NCBI RefSeq assembly: GCF_000964425.1
Contig: NZ_BANF01000026.1
Coordinates: forward strand, 1 to 42,171
Source: Komagataeibacter intermedius TF2
GTDB lineage: Bacteria > Pseudomonadota > Alphaproteobacteria > Acetobacterales > Acetobacteraceae
Reading direction: 5' to 3'
DNA length: 42,171 nt
Position 1 is the first letter of the stretch, and the number at the start of each line of letters is the position of its first letter. The position numbers and the translations under genes are program-made. Shown here piece by piece: positions 36,283 through 42,171 of this stretch. The notes beneath the pieces are model-generated. The model was not told the origin of the DNA, made no database searches, and saw nothing but the letters and a program-made list of their open reading frames with translations.

Positions 36283-37709
36283 GCCGAGGCTCCCATGGCC
36301 AGTGTGTCGCGGGCGAGAGCGGCCAGCATGTTCTGAGCACAATCCAGCCGTTCGGAGGGTTCGAGCAGGTCAGGGGCAAACAGGGACAGGGCACGCGCTC
36401 GGGCGGTATTGCCTGCCGGGGTATGGGCTTCCAGCGCCGTGATCCGTTCCATCAGCGCGCGGCTTTCTTCCTCAAATGGGGCGCATGCGAGTGTGGCAGC
36501 ATCCTCTTCCTGCCGAGTTTTAGCCTCAGTCCAGAGCTTGTTGCTTCGCGCTTCAATCACACAGAAGCGATTGCAGTCATTAATCAGGGCAATGTCCGGA
36601 TTTACGCCGGACTGCGGGGCAGCAGCGGCCAGATGGCGGGCAAATGCTGCCAGGTGTCTGGAGTCGGATGTCGGCTCGCCGCCTTCCTTCACGCCGGGAT
36701 CGGACTCCACGATTGCCTGCGCCATGGCAGCAAAGCCCTGCAGCGAAGTTGGCTTACAGCGTATGAGGTCATCCATCATGTCCTCCCGCTTGTTCACCAG
36801 ACGCACCAGTGCTTCATTCCCGGCTTCATCATTGGGGAAATGATCGGCTGCATCATCAACATGCCGCCCGAAAGTCGTGGCCGCCGTCGCCTTCGCTATG
36901 ACCGAGGCATCCCGACCAGCCGGCGATGGCAGGTACCCATCCAGAATGGCCGAAACCAGCATGCGGTGAATGTTTTCCAGGGCAGGGCATTTGTCGCCTT
37001 CCGCAAGGGAATTTTCCAGCGTGCGCGCGATACGCGCCAGACTGACTACATCTTCTGCCGACTGGACGGTCTGCTTCTGCGTGGCATCCACGTTGGCCCA
37101 GTAATCCATGAGAACCTGCGGGCCATGATCTATGGGCCATTCGTTATCAGGGACATTTCCGATTTCGACAAACTGCCGCTCCATCGTATCGGCCAGATCG
37201 CGGAGGGCCGATGGCGTGGCTTCGGCTTCCGTGCCTAGGATGCGCTGGATTTCATGCGTCGGTGCCAGGGCATCGATATCGATCCCGGTGTGCATCAGAA
37301 AACGCAGGATACCGTAGATAATCTGCTGGAACTGTGCAGCGTGGTTCTCCACATGGATTGGGTTGTGTTTGTAACTTTTCAGCATGAACAGGCGATCTGT
37401 TGATGCCCCCAATATGGCCGCAATATCATGCAGATTATCTGGCTGCATGGTAATGATGCGGTCGATCAGGGCATGGTATTCTTCAAGGTAGAGGTTATAG
37501 CCCAATCCGGCAGGATCTTCCGTCTGCTCCAGCTTATCGATGGTGGCGCTTACCACAGCCAACCGCCGTCCGATCTGTGTTGGCGTGGCAAAAGCAGGCA
37601 GGTCAACCGGAGCCGCGACCTGCTCCAGAACCCGGTCAATCTGGTCCTCCACAACAATGGCGGGCGCAGGCATCTGGACGCACTTCGGGCGTGAGATGGT
37701 TTCGGACAT
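36279..37709 (-). CDS. Large helical phage protein with internal repeats, function unknown
   Basis: The 476-residue acidic protein has no recognised domain, signal peptide or membrane segment. A related helix-loop-helix motif appears three times: YHALIDRIITMQPDNLHDI at about 79-97, KREDMMDDLIRCKPTSLQGF at about 304-323, and SRALMERITALEAHTPAG at about 418-435. The pattern (acidic helix with an I or LI, a Pro/Thr turn, then a helix starting near AAxA) resembles a unit seen in many small unannotated phage proteins of alphaproteobacteria, here apparently multiplied. It is the longest gene of the leftward operon and starts 57 bases after the 85-residue gene. Confidence 0.65.
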   Translation of the reverse strand: MSETISRPKCVQMPAPAIVVEDQIDRVLEQVAAPVDLPAFATPTQIGRRLAVVSATIDKLEQTEDPAGLGYNLYLEEYHALIDRIITMQPDNLHDIAAILGASTDRLFMLKSYKHNPIHVENHAAQFQQIIYGILRFLMHTGIDIDALAPTHEIQRILGTEAEATPSALRDLADTMERQFVEIGNVPDNEWPIDHGPQVLMDYWANVDATQKQTVQSAEDVVSLARIARTLENSLAEGDKCPALENIHRMLVSAILDGYLPSPAGRDASVIAKATAATTFGRHVDDAADHFPNDEAGNEALVRLVNKREDMMDDLIRCKPTSLQGFAAMAQAIVESDPGVKEGGEPTSDSRHLAAFARHLAAAAPQSGVNPDIALINDCNRFCVIEARSNKLWTEAKTRQEEDAATLACAPFEEESRALMERITALEAHTPAGNTARARALSLFAPDLLEPSERLDCAQNMLAALARDTLAMGASA

Positions 37710-37766
37710 TTTTCGATTTCCTTGAATACTTGTATCAGGCTGGTAATGGCAGCCGATCGGGATTGA

Positions 37767-38024
37767 TTACTTTTGCAGGGTCAGGGTGTTCAGCCGGTCC
37801 ACCCCGGCATCAAGCAGGGTGCGGGCGGCGGCGGCCCCGTACCGGCCAAGGATGATCTCGGTGGCGTTGTTGACCAGCAGGACGGCTGCGGCGAAGTCGG
37901 CAGGCAGGCCATCTGCCGGAAGGCGGTTGAGGGACGTGATGTAGCGTTCCACCTTGCCGTGCGCGTCTGTCACCATGCCCGCGATCATGAGGGCGCTGTC
38001 AGCATCGGTCTGTTTCGCACCCAT
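37767..38024 (-). CDS. Small phage protein of unknown function
   Basis: An 85-residue product starting MGAKQTDADSAL at 38024, one base of overlap with the stop of the ORF6N gene (TGATG). It is Ala/Leu rich and probably all-helical (DFAAAVLLVNNATEIILGRYGAAAA in two helices). No family is recognised. Third positions are strongly G/C, supporting coding. Confidence 0.6.
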   Translation of the reverse strand: MGAKQTDADSALMIAGMVTDAHGKVERYITSLNRLPADGLPADFAAAVLLVNNATEIILGRYGAAAARTLLDAGVDRLNTLTLQK

Positions 38025-38638
38025 CAGCGCAACCCTCCCTGAACATCTTCAATAATCATGATCCGGCGCTGGACCGGCGGTGGTGCAGGCTTGCTGCCGT
38101 CAACAGCATCCAGCACCGCATTCTCGGCCGCACTGAGCAGTTCACGAGGAGGACGGGGCAGTCCAGCCTTGATCCATGCCCACGCACCGGCTGACTTGCC
38201 CCACTGGCGCGAAGCCTGCCGGCACGCGCCGATGCGGGCGTTCAGTTCGGTCGGTTCCATGGTGGCCAGAGGGTTACGGGGCAGGTCCGGCTGCCGGGGC
38301 GCGCGGAAGTAGCCGGTGACCAGTTCGCGCTGCACCGTCCATGCCAGATCGTCCGTGAAGGACTTCACCAGCATCAGGTAACCGCTTTCGGTCAGCAGGG
38401 TGATTTCACCGCGTGCTTTGGCGGAAATCTCCATGATTTTGTTCCGACGAATTTCGTCGGTGCAAACGGAGAAGAAATCTGTGTCTTCAATGAAGCGTTT
38501 GCGGTTGGCGCGGAAGTTACGCCCTGCGGTATCCTCGGTCCGCTGGTGTAGGGCATCAACCATAGCCAGCGTGACGACACGCTGCCCACGATATTCCAGA
38601 ATGGATACCGGCCTGCCATTAATCGTGACGTTACTCAT
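38024..38638 (-). CDS. ORF6N-domain phage regulatory (antirepressor-like) protein
   Basis: The 204-residue protein starts with an ORF6N domain (about residues 8-105): ILEYRGQRVVTLAMVDALH, RNFRANRKRFIEDTDFF and TLLTESGYLMLVKSFTDDLAW are its typical blocks. ORF6N and the related KilA-N and BRO domains occur in phage antirepressors and DNA-binding regulators. The C-terminal 95 residues are variable and contain a Trp-rich helix. It is joined to the Arc-like gene upstream by an ATGA overlap. A role in countering a repressor is inferred from the family only. Confidence 0.85.
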   Translation of the reverse strand: MSNVTINGRPVSILEYRGQRVVTLAMVDALHQRTEDTAGRNFRANRKRFIEDTDFFSVCTDEIRRNKIMEISAKARGEITLLTESGYLMLVKSFTDDLAWTVQRELVTGYFRAPRQPDLPRNPLATMEPTELNARIGACRQASRQWGKSAGAWAWIKAGLPRPPRELLSAAENAVLDAVDGSKPAPPPVQRRIMIIEDVQGGLR

Positions 38639-39192
38639 GCCGCATTCCCTTCACCGCGAAGGGCAGGGAATAGCGACAGCAGCCGTTCACGCGCCTTGCC
38701 GCCATAGAACACTTCATGTTCCACGGAATTGTCGTTCAGCGTTTCCGCCATGTCCTGCGCGATTTCGTACACCCGGCGGTCGTCCAGATTGAGGGCGAGC
38801 AGTTCCAGCACGTTCTCCCACATCAGGCACAGCTTGCTGCACTGGTCATCGGCCAACGCAATCAGCTTCTCGCGCGACAGGTTCTGGATGGCCTCGCCAA
38901 AGTCGATTTCAGCGTGGGACAGGGCAGGGGCTGGGGATGTTTGATTTGCCATACTGGGCGAACCAATGTCAGCATCCATCCGTTTTGCGGACGCATGCTG
39001 GGGCACAAGGGACTGCCTTGCTACCGCCCGCTTCGCCTTTTCATCGCTACGTGTCTCTTCAAGAATGGTGACCAGCTCACTGGCCATGGTCCGGACCCGG
39101 CCTGCTGCGCGATCCTCAAGCCATCGCTTGAGATCTGGCGGCAGGCGGAAGTGCAGTCGCGCACCCTCGATCCGTCCGTGTCGTCCTGACAT
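38635..39192 (-). CDS. Arc-like ribbon-helix-helix DNA-binding protein
   Basis: The 185-residue protein has an Arc/MetJ-type ribbon-helix-helix N-terminus at about residues 10-48: ARLHFRLPPDLKRWLEDRA with a second helix TMASELVTILEE. A polar linker leads to a C-terminal helical domain (about 90-185; FGEAIQNLSREKLIALADD and LCLMWENVLELLALN). It heads the leftward operon, and an inverted repeat 14 bases before its start (39206-39218) is a plausible site for its own binding. RBS is weak by eye. Confidence 0.75.
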   Translation of the reverse strand: MSGRHGRIEGARLHFRLPPDLKRWLEDRAAGRVRTMASELVTILEETRSDEKAKRAVARQSLVPQHASAKRMDADIGSPSMANQTSPAPALSHAEIDFGEAIQNLSREKLIALADDQCSKLCLMWENVLELLALNLDDRRVYEIAQDMAETLNDNSVEHEVFYGGKARERLLSLFPALRGEGNAA

Positions 39193-39205
39193 TAAGCCTC
39201 TCCCG

Positions 39206-39218
39206 ACTCAAAATGAGT
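39206..39218. promoter_or_regulatory. Short inverted repeat before the Arc-like gene
   Basis: ACTCA (39206-39210) and TGAGT (39214-39218) are a perfect 5-bp inverted repeat with a 3-base centre, 14 bases upstream of the start at 39192. It could be an operator for autoregulation by the ribbon-helix-helix protein. Inference from position only. Confidence 0.3.
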
Positions 39219-39317
39219 GTCTCACCAGCGTCAGGAGGTATATCGGCCACGGGATTTCCGTGGGTTCAGCCGCTCCGTCAACAGGTGATAGGCGGAAGAT
39301 ACAACAAAAATTACAAT

Positions 39318-40298
39318 CTACAAGTCTTTTTGTATGCTTTCCCTTTCAATCAGTTTGATCTCACGCCATCTGTCAACAAGGTCATTACGTGGCACTCCAA
39401 AATGAGCCCCTAAAATAGTATGCACTGCTACAATTTCATTTTTTGGTATTTTTATTGTAAAAGGGAAATCTACGTTTTCATCGAGATCTTCTTTTTTTAA
39501 TTTTGAGTTAGATATGTAATGATCTATAACTAACCCTTGATCGATAATTTCTATAAAATCATCACTTTCATTTATATATTCACACATAATAAATGTATTT
39601 GTCTTATGCCAAATTATTATTGGCGTATTTATCAAAACTCTTTTTTCAGGAGTGATGTACAAGACTGTGTCTGTCAGATCCCTATGCATGATTACGGAAG
39701 GGTTTTTTGTTCCATTGACATATAATGCATAGGATCTGGGAATATCTTTTAGATAGCCCGGTCTGGGAAGCCATTCTGCTGGGCTTGTATTTAAAATATT
39801 ATAAAAGGCCCAATAGGAAAGCCTTCTTGCTCTATCCTCAGTGATGCTCTGATGAATACCGCGAATCCATAGAAAAAGCATATTCGCTATATGGTCTCGC
39901 GCGGGCGCGGGCATATTTGCGACTGCTATAGGAGACGCAATGTAGAGAGGAACGGAATGATCTACGTAGGGAATATTAGGAACGTCAAAACGCCAGTCTT
40001 CCCGTTCATCTATTTTTTTATCTGTTTTCTGAAATAATACCATTGGCCCAGTGCCTATAGGGATTATTTCTCCAGGTTCCACTCCCGCCGTTATATTCTC
40101 GTAGCCGTGCTGAAGCCAAATTGCATCAACCTCCAAGATCTGCGCAATTTTCAATAAGTGCCGACTACTGCTGGTGGTACCCGCTTCCATTGCTTGTATA
40201 GCTTGAGGTGTAATTCCAACTGCACGAGCGAGCGCAGACTGCGACATACTTTTCTTTTTCCGTGCCCTTTTTAGGCGGGATGCAAAATCACTTTCCAT
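39318..40298 (-). CDS. CI-like phage repressor: XRE HTH plus degenerate S24-like domain
   Basis: The 326-residue protein has an XRE-type helix-turn-helix at residues 8-62 (RLKRARKKKSMSQSALARAVG, read in two parts, then TPQAIQAMEAGTTSSSRHLL). A middle domain follows, and residues about 185-310 align in layout with the S24 domain of phage repressors: SYALYVNGTKNPSVIMHRD where a normal one has GDSMEP then GD, and IVAVHTILG near the end. The catalytic Ser of the SM pair is replaced by Lys-Asn and the expected Lys is not visible, so self-cleavage is probably lost. The coding sequence is far more AT-rich than the genes around it, especially after the HTH. It is divergent from the YdaS/Cro-like gene. 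Confidence 0.8.
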   Translation of the reverse strand: MESDFASRLKRARKKKSMSQSALARAVGITPQAIQAMEAGTTSSSRHLLKIAQILEVDAIWLQHGYENITAGVEPGEIIPIGTGPMVLFQKTDKKIDEREDWRFDVPNIPYVDHSVPLYIASPIAVANMPAPARDHIANMLFLWIRGIHQSITEDRARRLSYWAFYNILNTSPAEWLPRPGYLKDIPRSYALYVNGTKNPSVIMHRDLTDTVLYITPEKRVLINTPIIIWHKTNTFIMCEYINESDDFIEIIDQGLVIDHYISNSKLKKEDLDENVDFPFTIKIPKNEIVAVHTILGAHFGVPRNDLVDRWREIKLIERESIQKDL

Positions 40299-40305
40299 AG
40301 TTCTA

Positions 40306-40349
40306 TTGTAATAGATTTTCCCATCCCCAGATTACAAAAATGCTTGTAA
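40306..40349. promoter_or_regulatory. Operator region between CI-like and Cro-like genes
   Basis: TTACAA (40332-40337) and TTGTAA (40344-40349) form a perfect inverted repeat with a 6-base spacer, and another TTGTAA half-site lies at 40306-40311, next to the repressor start. The 81-base space between divergent regulators is the classical place for the lysis-lysogeny operators. Sites are seen in the sequence; which protein binds them is inference. Confidence 0.55.
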
Positions 40350-40379
40350 CTCGAGAGGTTTTTTGGGTATTTATGTCAT

Positions 40380-40637
40380 ATGAAAACGCACGTTTTACAA
40401 AAAGCTGTAAATTTTTTTGGCAGTCAAAGTGGATTGGCGAAGGCTGTCGGCAAAAAACAAGGACATGTGTGGTGGTGGTTGAACAAGTCAACGCGCGTTC
40501 CAGTGGAAATTGCTCTCCGTATTGAAAAGGCGACACGAGGTGAAATCTCGCGCGAAGAACTCCGCCCTGACCTGTTCGATGGCGTGACGGTCGTGCGGCC
40601 CACTGGGCAGTTTGTGCAGGGAGAGAGCGGGCAGTGA
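40380..40637 (+). CDS. YdaS/Cro-like helix-turn-helix protein
   Basis: The 85-residue protein has the compact HTH of the YdaS/Cro group: KAVNFFGSQSGLAKAVGKKQ, then GHVWWWLNKSTRVPVEIAL, then the hallmark RGEISREELRPDLF at about residues 54-67. These proteins act as Cro-type repressors at the early promoter of prophages and, in Rac-like prophages, form part of a toxin-antitoxin-like pair. It is the first rightward gene and is followed by the next with a GTGA overlap. Confidence 0.9.
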   Translation: MKTHVLQKAVNFFGSQSGLAKAVGKKQGHVWWWLNKSTRVPVEIALRIEKATRGEISREELRPDLFDGVTVVRPTGQFVQGESGQ

Positions 40638-41092
40638 GCAATCACGCGATCGAACATGTTATCCAGCACGCTCAGGACATGGGAGTAATCATTCCCAAGT
40701 CAGCGCAGTTGAGTTCGTTGCCAGACCATACCCGCGAACAATTAATTCAAGAACTTTCTGCGAAATTGTCCGGAGACCGTTTTGAAGATAGCCTGACATC
40801 ATTTCTGCAGGAACTTGGGCTGACAGGGTGGCTTGCCACTCCTTGCCTTCAGTCGATCCGCGCAGGGATAGGGTCACTTCTACAGAGCCAGGCAAAATAC
40901 CTTCGCCTTCGCGACGTAAACCAAGAAGTGTTACTTTCAATGTTGCCGCAGGTGCAGGCATCCCGTTCATCCTCTGTGCAAGATGGTGAAAACGGGAAGG
41001 AGGTTACGACTCCTTCCCGTGCTGAAACTGTAGCCACGTCTGGTGATGCGGCCCTACAGCCCGGTACGCATGGCACGGGTGAGAGCATCTGA
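40634..41092 (+). CDS. Phage early protein of unknown function
   Basis: A 152-residue product starting at GTG 40634, overlapping the stop of the Cro-like gene. The first 105 residues are helical (including TREQLIQELSAKL and FEDSLTSFLQELGLTGWLA); the last 45 are Ser/Thr/Gly-rich and probably disordered. No helix-turn-helix is obvious. In lambdoid gene order this is the place of a CII- or YdaT-like protein, but I cannot assign it. Confidence 0.6.
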   Translation: MSNHAIEHVIQHAQDMGVIIPKSAQLSSLPDHTREQLIQELSAKLSGDRFEDSLTSFLQELGLTGWLATPCLQSIRAGIGSLLQSQAKYLRLRDVNQEVLLSMLPQVQASRSSSVQDGENGKEVTTPSRAETVATSGDAALQPGTHGTGESI

Positions 41093-41112
41093 TGCCCTGT
41101 GCTGCTCTCTCC

Positions 41113-41376
41113 CTAAACCACCCCGACATGCTGCAGCCCGTGGATCAGCCGGTTCAGCGGCTGGCTCACCACCGGCGCCATGGGAATGGTGGTGACCGGC
41201 AGCAGGGTGGGCGACAGGATCGTGGCGCTCAGCGCCGTACACAGCTTTGCGGCCTGCACGTATTCATACGCACCGGCCTGCGCGCGCAGTTGCGCCAGCC
41301 CCAGCAGGGCCATGTCGATGCGCGACAGGGCGTCCAGCCCCGTCGTGGCATCGTTCCGTTTTCCAGTTTCCTCCAT
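41113..41376 (-). CDS. Small leftward phage protein of unknown function
   Basis: An 87-residue frame on the minus strand whose codons almost always end in G or C, as expected of a true gene here, while the plus strand of the same stretch has no good gene. It starts MEETGKRNDATTG at 41376 with AAGGAG just upstream; an ATG four codons earlier is possible. The protein is helical and Ala/Leu rich (DMALLGLAQLRAQAG) with a hydrophobic C-terminal part. It interrupts the rightward early operon and is divergent from the HTH gene at 41496. Confidence 0.55.
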   Translation of the reverse strand: MEETGKRNDATTGLDALSRIDMALLGLAQLRAQAGAYEYVQAAKLCTALSATILSPTLLPVTTIPMAPVVSQPLNRLIHGLQHVGVV

Positions 41377-41495
41377 ACGCTCCTTCATCCTGTTGCTGTT
41401 CCCGGCCTCGACAACCGGAATCTTGCAACAGGAATTGTCCAATGGCGTGGAGTATGTCGTCCAGGCGCGTGGAGCATTTTGTCCGAGGGGCACAA

Positions 41496-41792
41496 ATGAC
41501 AGCCGAAATCGCAGTCAATGAGTTCGCCGATATCGTCACGGAAGCCGTCCGCGCCCGCAAGGAGGCACGCGGGCTGAAGGCGGCCATCCACGATACCGCG
41601 CGGCTTCTTGGCCTGACGGAACGGCGGGTCCGCGCTTGTATCTATCGCGAAATCAGGAGCGTTACCGCAGGCGAATGGCTGCGCGTGCGCGCCCGGTTCG
41701 CGGCCCACCTGGAGGCCGAACAGCGACGACACATCGCTGAGGCCGAACTGCTAAGCGCACGTCTCGATGCGCTCAAGAAAGAGGCTGCATGA
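41496..41792 (+). CDS. Small phage protein with probable HTH and C-terminal coiled coil
   Basis: A 98-residue product starting MTAEIAVNEFAD at 41496 with GAGGGG seven bases upstream. Residues about 30-60 (IHDTARLLGLTERRVRACIYRE) fit a helix-turn-helix; residues 65-98 form a charged helix rich in Glu, Arg and Ala. It is probably DNA-binding, role unknown. The frame is open upstream, but that part is a shadow of the leftward gene. Its stop overlaps the next ATG (ATGA). Confidence 0.65.
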   Translation: MTAEIAVNEFADIVTEAVRARKEARGLKAAIHDTARLLGLTERRVRACIYREIRSVTAGEWLRVRARFAAHLEAEQRRHIAEAELLSARLDALKKEAA

Positions 41793-41914
41793 TCTGGGAA
41801 TGGTTTTGCCTGAAGATGGCCGCCCGCTGGCGGTCCATCTGCCGCATCCACATCCACAATGCCGAAATTGCCAAGTGGCGGGCCGACCTGTGGCACAGGC
41901 GGTCGCGTCGATGA
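41789..41914 (+). CDS. Very small phage protein (41 residues)
   Basis: Starts at an ATG inside the ATGA overlap with the preceding gene and ends in another ATGA overlap at 41911-41914. The product is basic and Trp-rich (MIWEWFCLKMAARWRS at the N-terminus). No family is recognised. Support comes from the tight coupling on both sides; without it this would be too short to call. Confidence 0.45.
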   Translation: MIWEWFCLKMAARWRSICRIHIHNAEIAKWRADLWHRRSRR

Positions 41915-42000
41915 GGGGCCACGCACATCCCTCCATCACTCCCGACAAAGTTTCCCGGGCGGTCAACACAGACCGGCCCCAGCACGGAACACACGCATGA
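41911..42000 (+). CDS. Very small phage protein (29 residues), uncertain
   Basis: A 29-codon frame starting MRGHAHPSITPDK that fills exactly the space between two ATGA overlaps (41911-41914 and 41997-42000). The composition is unremarkable and no function can be suggested; it may only serve to couple translation. Confidence 0.35.
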   Translation: MRGHAHPSITPDKVSRAVNTDRPQHGTHA

Positions 42001-42161
42001 ACGTCATTCCCATGCCCCGGCGCGGCCATAACAGCCGCCATTTCCCCGAAGATCCCGTCATGCGCGACATGCTCATGCAGGGCGGTCACAAGGCCGATCT
42101 GGCCCGCATGTTCATGGCGCGGCAGGAAGAGGTGGTCCCCATTTTTCGGACAGGGCGATAA
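41997..42161 (+). CDS. Small basic phage protein (54 residues)
   Basis: Starts MNVIPMPRRGHNSRHF at 41997 in an ATGA overlap and ends TAA at 42161, ten bases before the window edge. The C-terminal half (MLMQGGHKADLARMFMARQ) looks like a short HTH-type helix pair. Function unknown. The frame extends upstream to 41859, but the coupled ATG fits the spacing of the operon better. Confidence 0.5.
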   Translation: MNVIPMPRRGHNSRHFPEDPVMRDMLMQGGHKADLARMFMARQEEVVPIFRTGR

Positions 42162-42171
42162 GCTATCATCT

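Larger units (their letters stand above)
34005..42171. mobile_element. Left part of a temperate prophage or phage-derived island at tRNA-Ser
   Basis: From the tRNA-Ser 5' end to the right edge all genes have phage early-region character: integrase, excisionase-like HTH, ORF6N protein, Arc-like protein, CI-like repressor divergent from a YdaS/Cro-like gene, and chains of tiny overlapping genes. No structural, lysis or packaging gene is in view, so whether the element is a complete phage cannot be said. The far attachment site is outside the window, and I could not identify the near one with confidence. Confidence 0.8.

Noticed and set aside
40380-41092. YdaS-like gene plus the next gene as a toxin-antitoxin or defence pair
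   Set aside because: The position and divergence from the CI-like gene fit a phage switch better, and the second protein shows no toxin motif.

Overview
The window looks like the chromosome of an acetic acid bacterium (Acetobacteraceae, most like Komagataeibacter/Gluconacetobacter). The basis is the GC-rich coding with strong G/C third positions, the alphaproteobacterial order nuo - birA - RNase J - proS - lolCD - dnaE, the short alphaproteobacterial type of ProRS, and above all a BcsA-BcsB fusion cellulose synthase, which is characteristic of this group. The species assignment is inference; the gene families are read from the translated sequence.

Bases 1-16,100: the 3' end of a tRNA-Asp and its terminator, then a tightly packed rightward complex I operon (nuoA to nuoL, then nuoN). 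nuoM is not there: nuoL is followed after 26 bases by nuoN. birA (catalytic domain only) and RNase J follow. Bases 16,100-27,630: an intergenic zone with a palindromic repeat, a strong terminator and a perfect hairpin leads into proS-lolC-lolD, a second copy of the palindromic repeat, dnaE, the methionine pair metX-metW, a nitroreductase and an RhlE-type DEAD-box helicase with a Gly/Arg tail. Bases 27,630-33,400: an AT-rich upstream region, a stand-alone bcsAB cellulose synthase whose BcsB end is cut off by a one-base frameshift at about 31,861, and a small secreted protein resembling the Ivy family of lysozyme inhibitors, closed by a terminator.

Bases 33,400-42,171: a tRNA-Ser(UGA) with mobile DNA on both sides. 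On its 3' side is the decayed N-terminus of a P4-type integrase. On its 5' side an intact tyrosine integrase begins a temperate prophage (or phage-derived island) that runs off the right edge. The prophage has a leftward operon (Arc-like ribbon-helix-helix protein, ORF6N protein, five unknown or DNA-binding small genes, an excisionase-like HTH protein, integrase last), a leftward AT-rich CI-like repressor, a short operator region with TTACAA/TTGTAA sites, and a rightward early operon starting with a YdaS/Cro-like protein and continuing as very small genes joined by ATGA overlaps.

The points most worth a second look are the complex I operon lacking nuoM, the frameshifted orphan bcsAB, the repressor with an apparently non-catalytic S24-like domain, the Ivy-like protein, the two-sided tRNA-Ser integration locus, and the dispersed palindromic repeat. 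I did not find a CRISPR array, an rRNA, an intact insertion sequence or a recognisable defence cassette.
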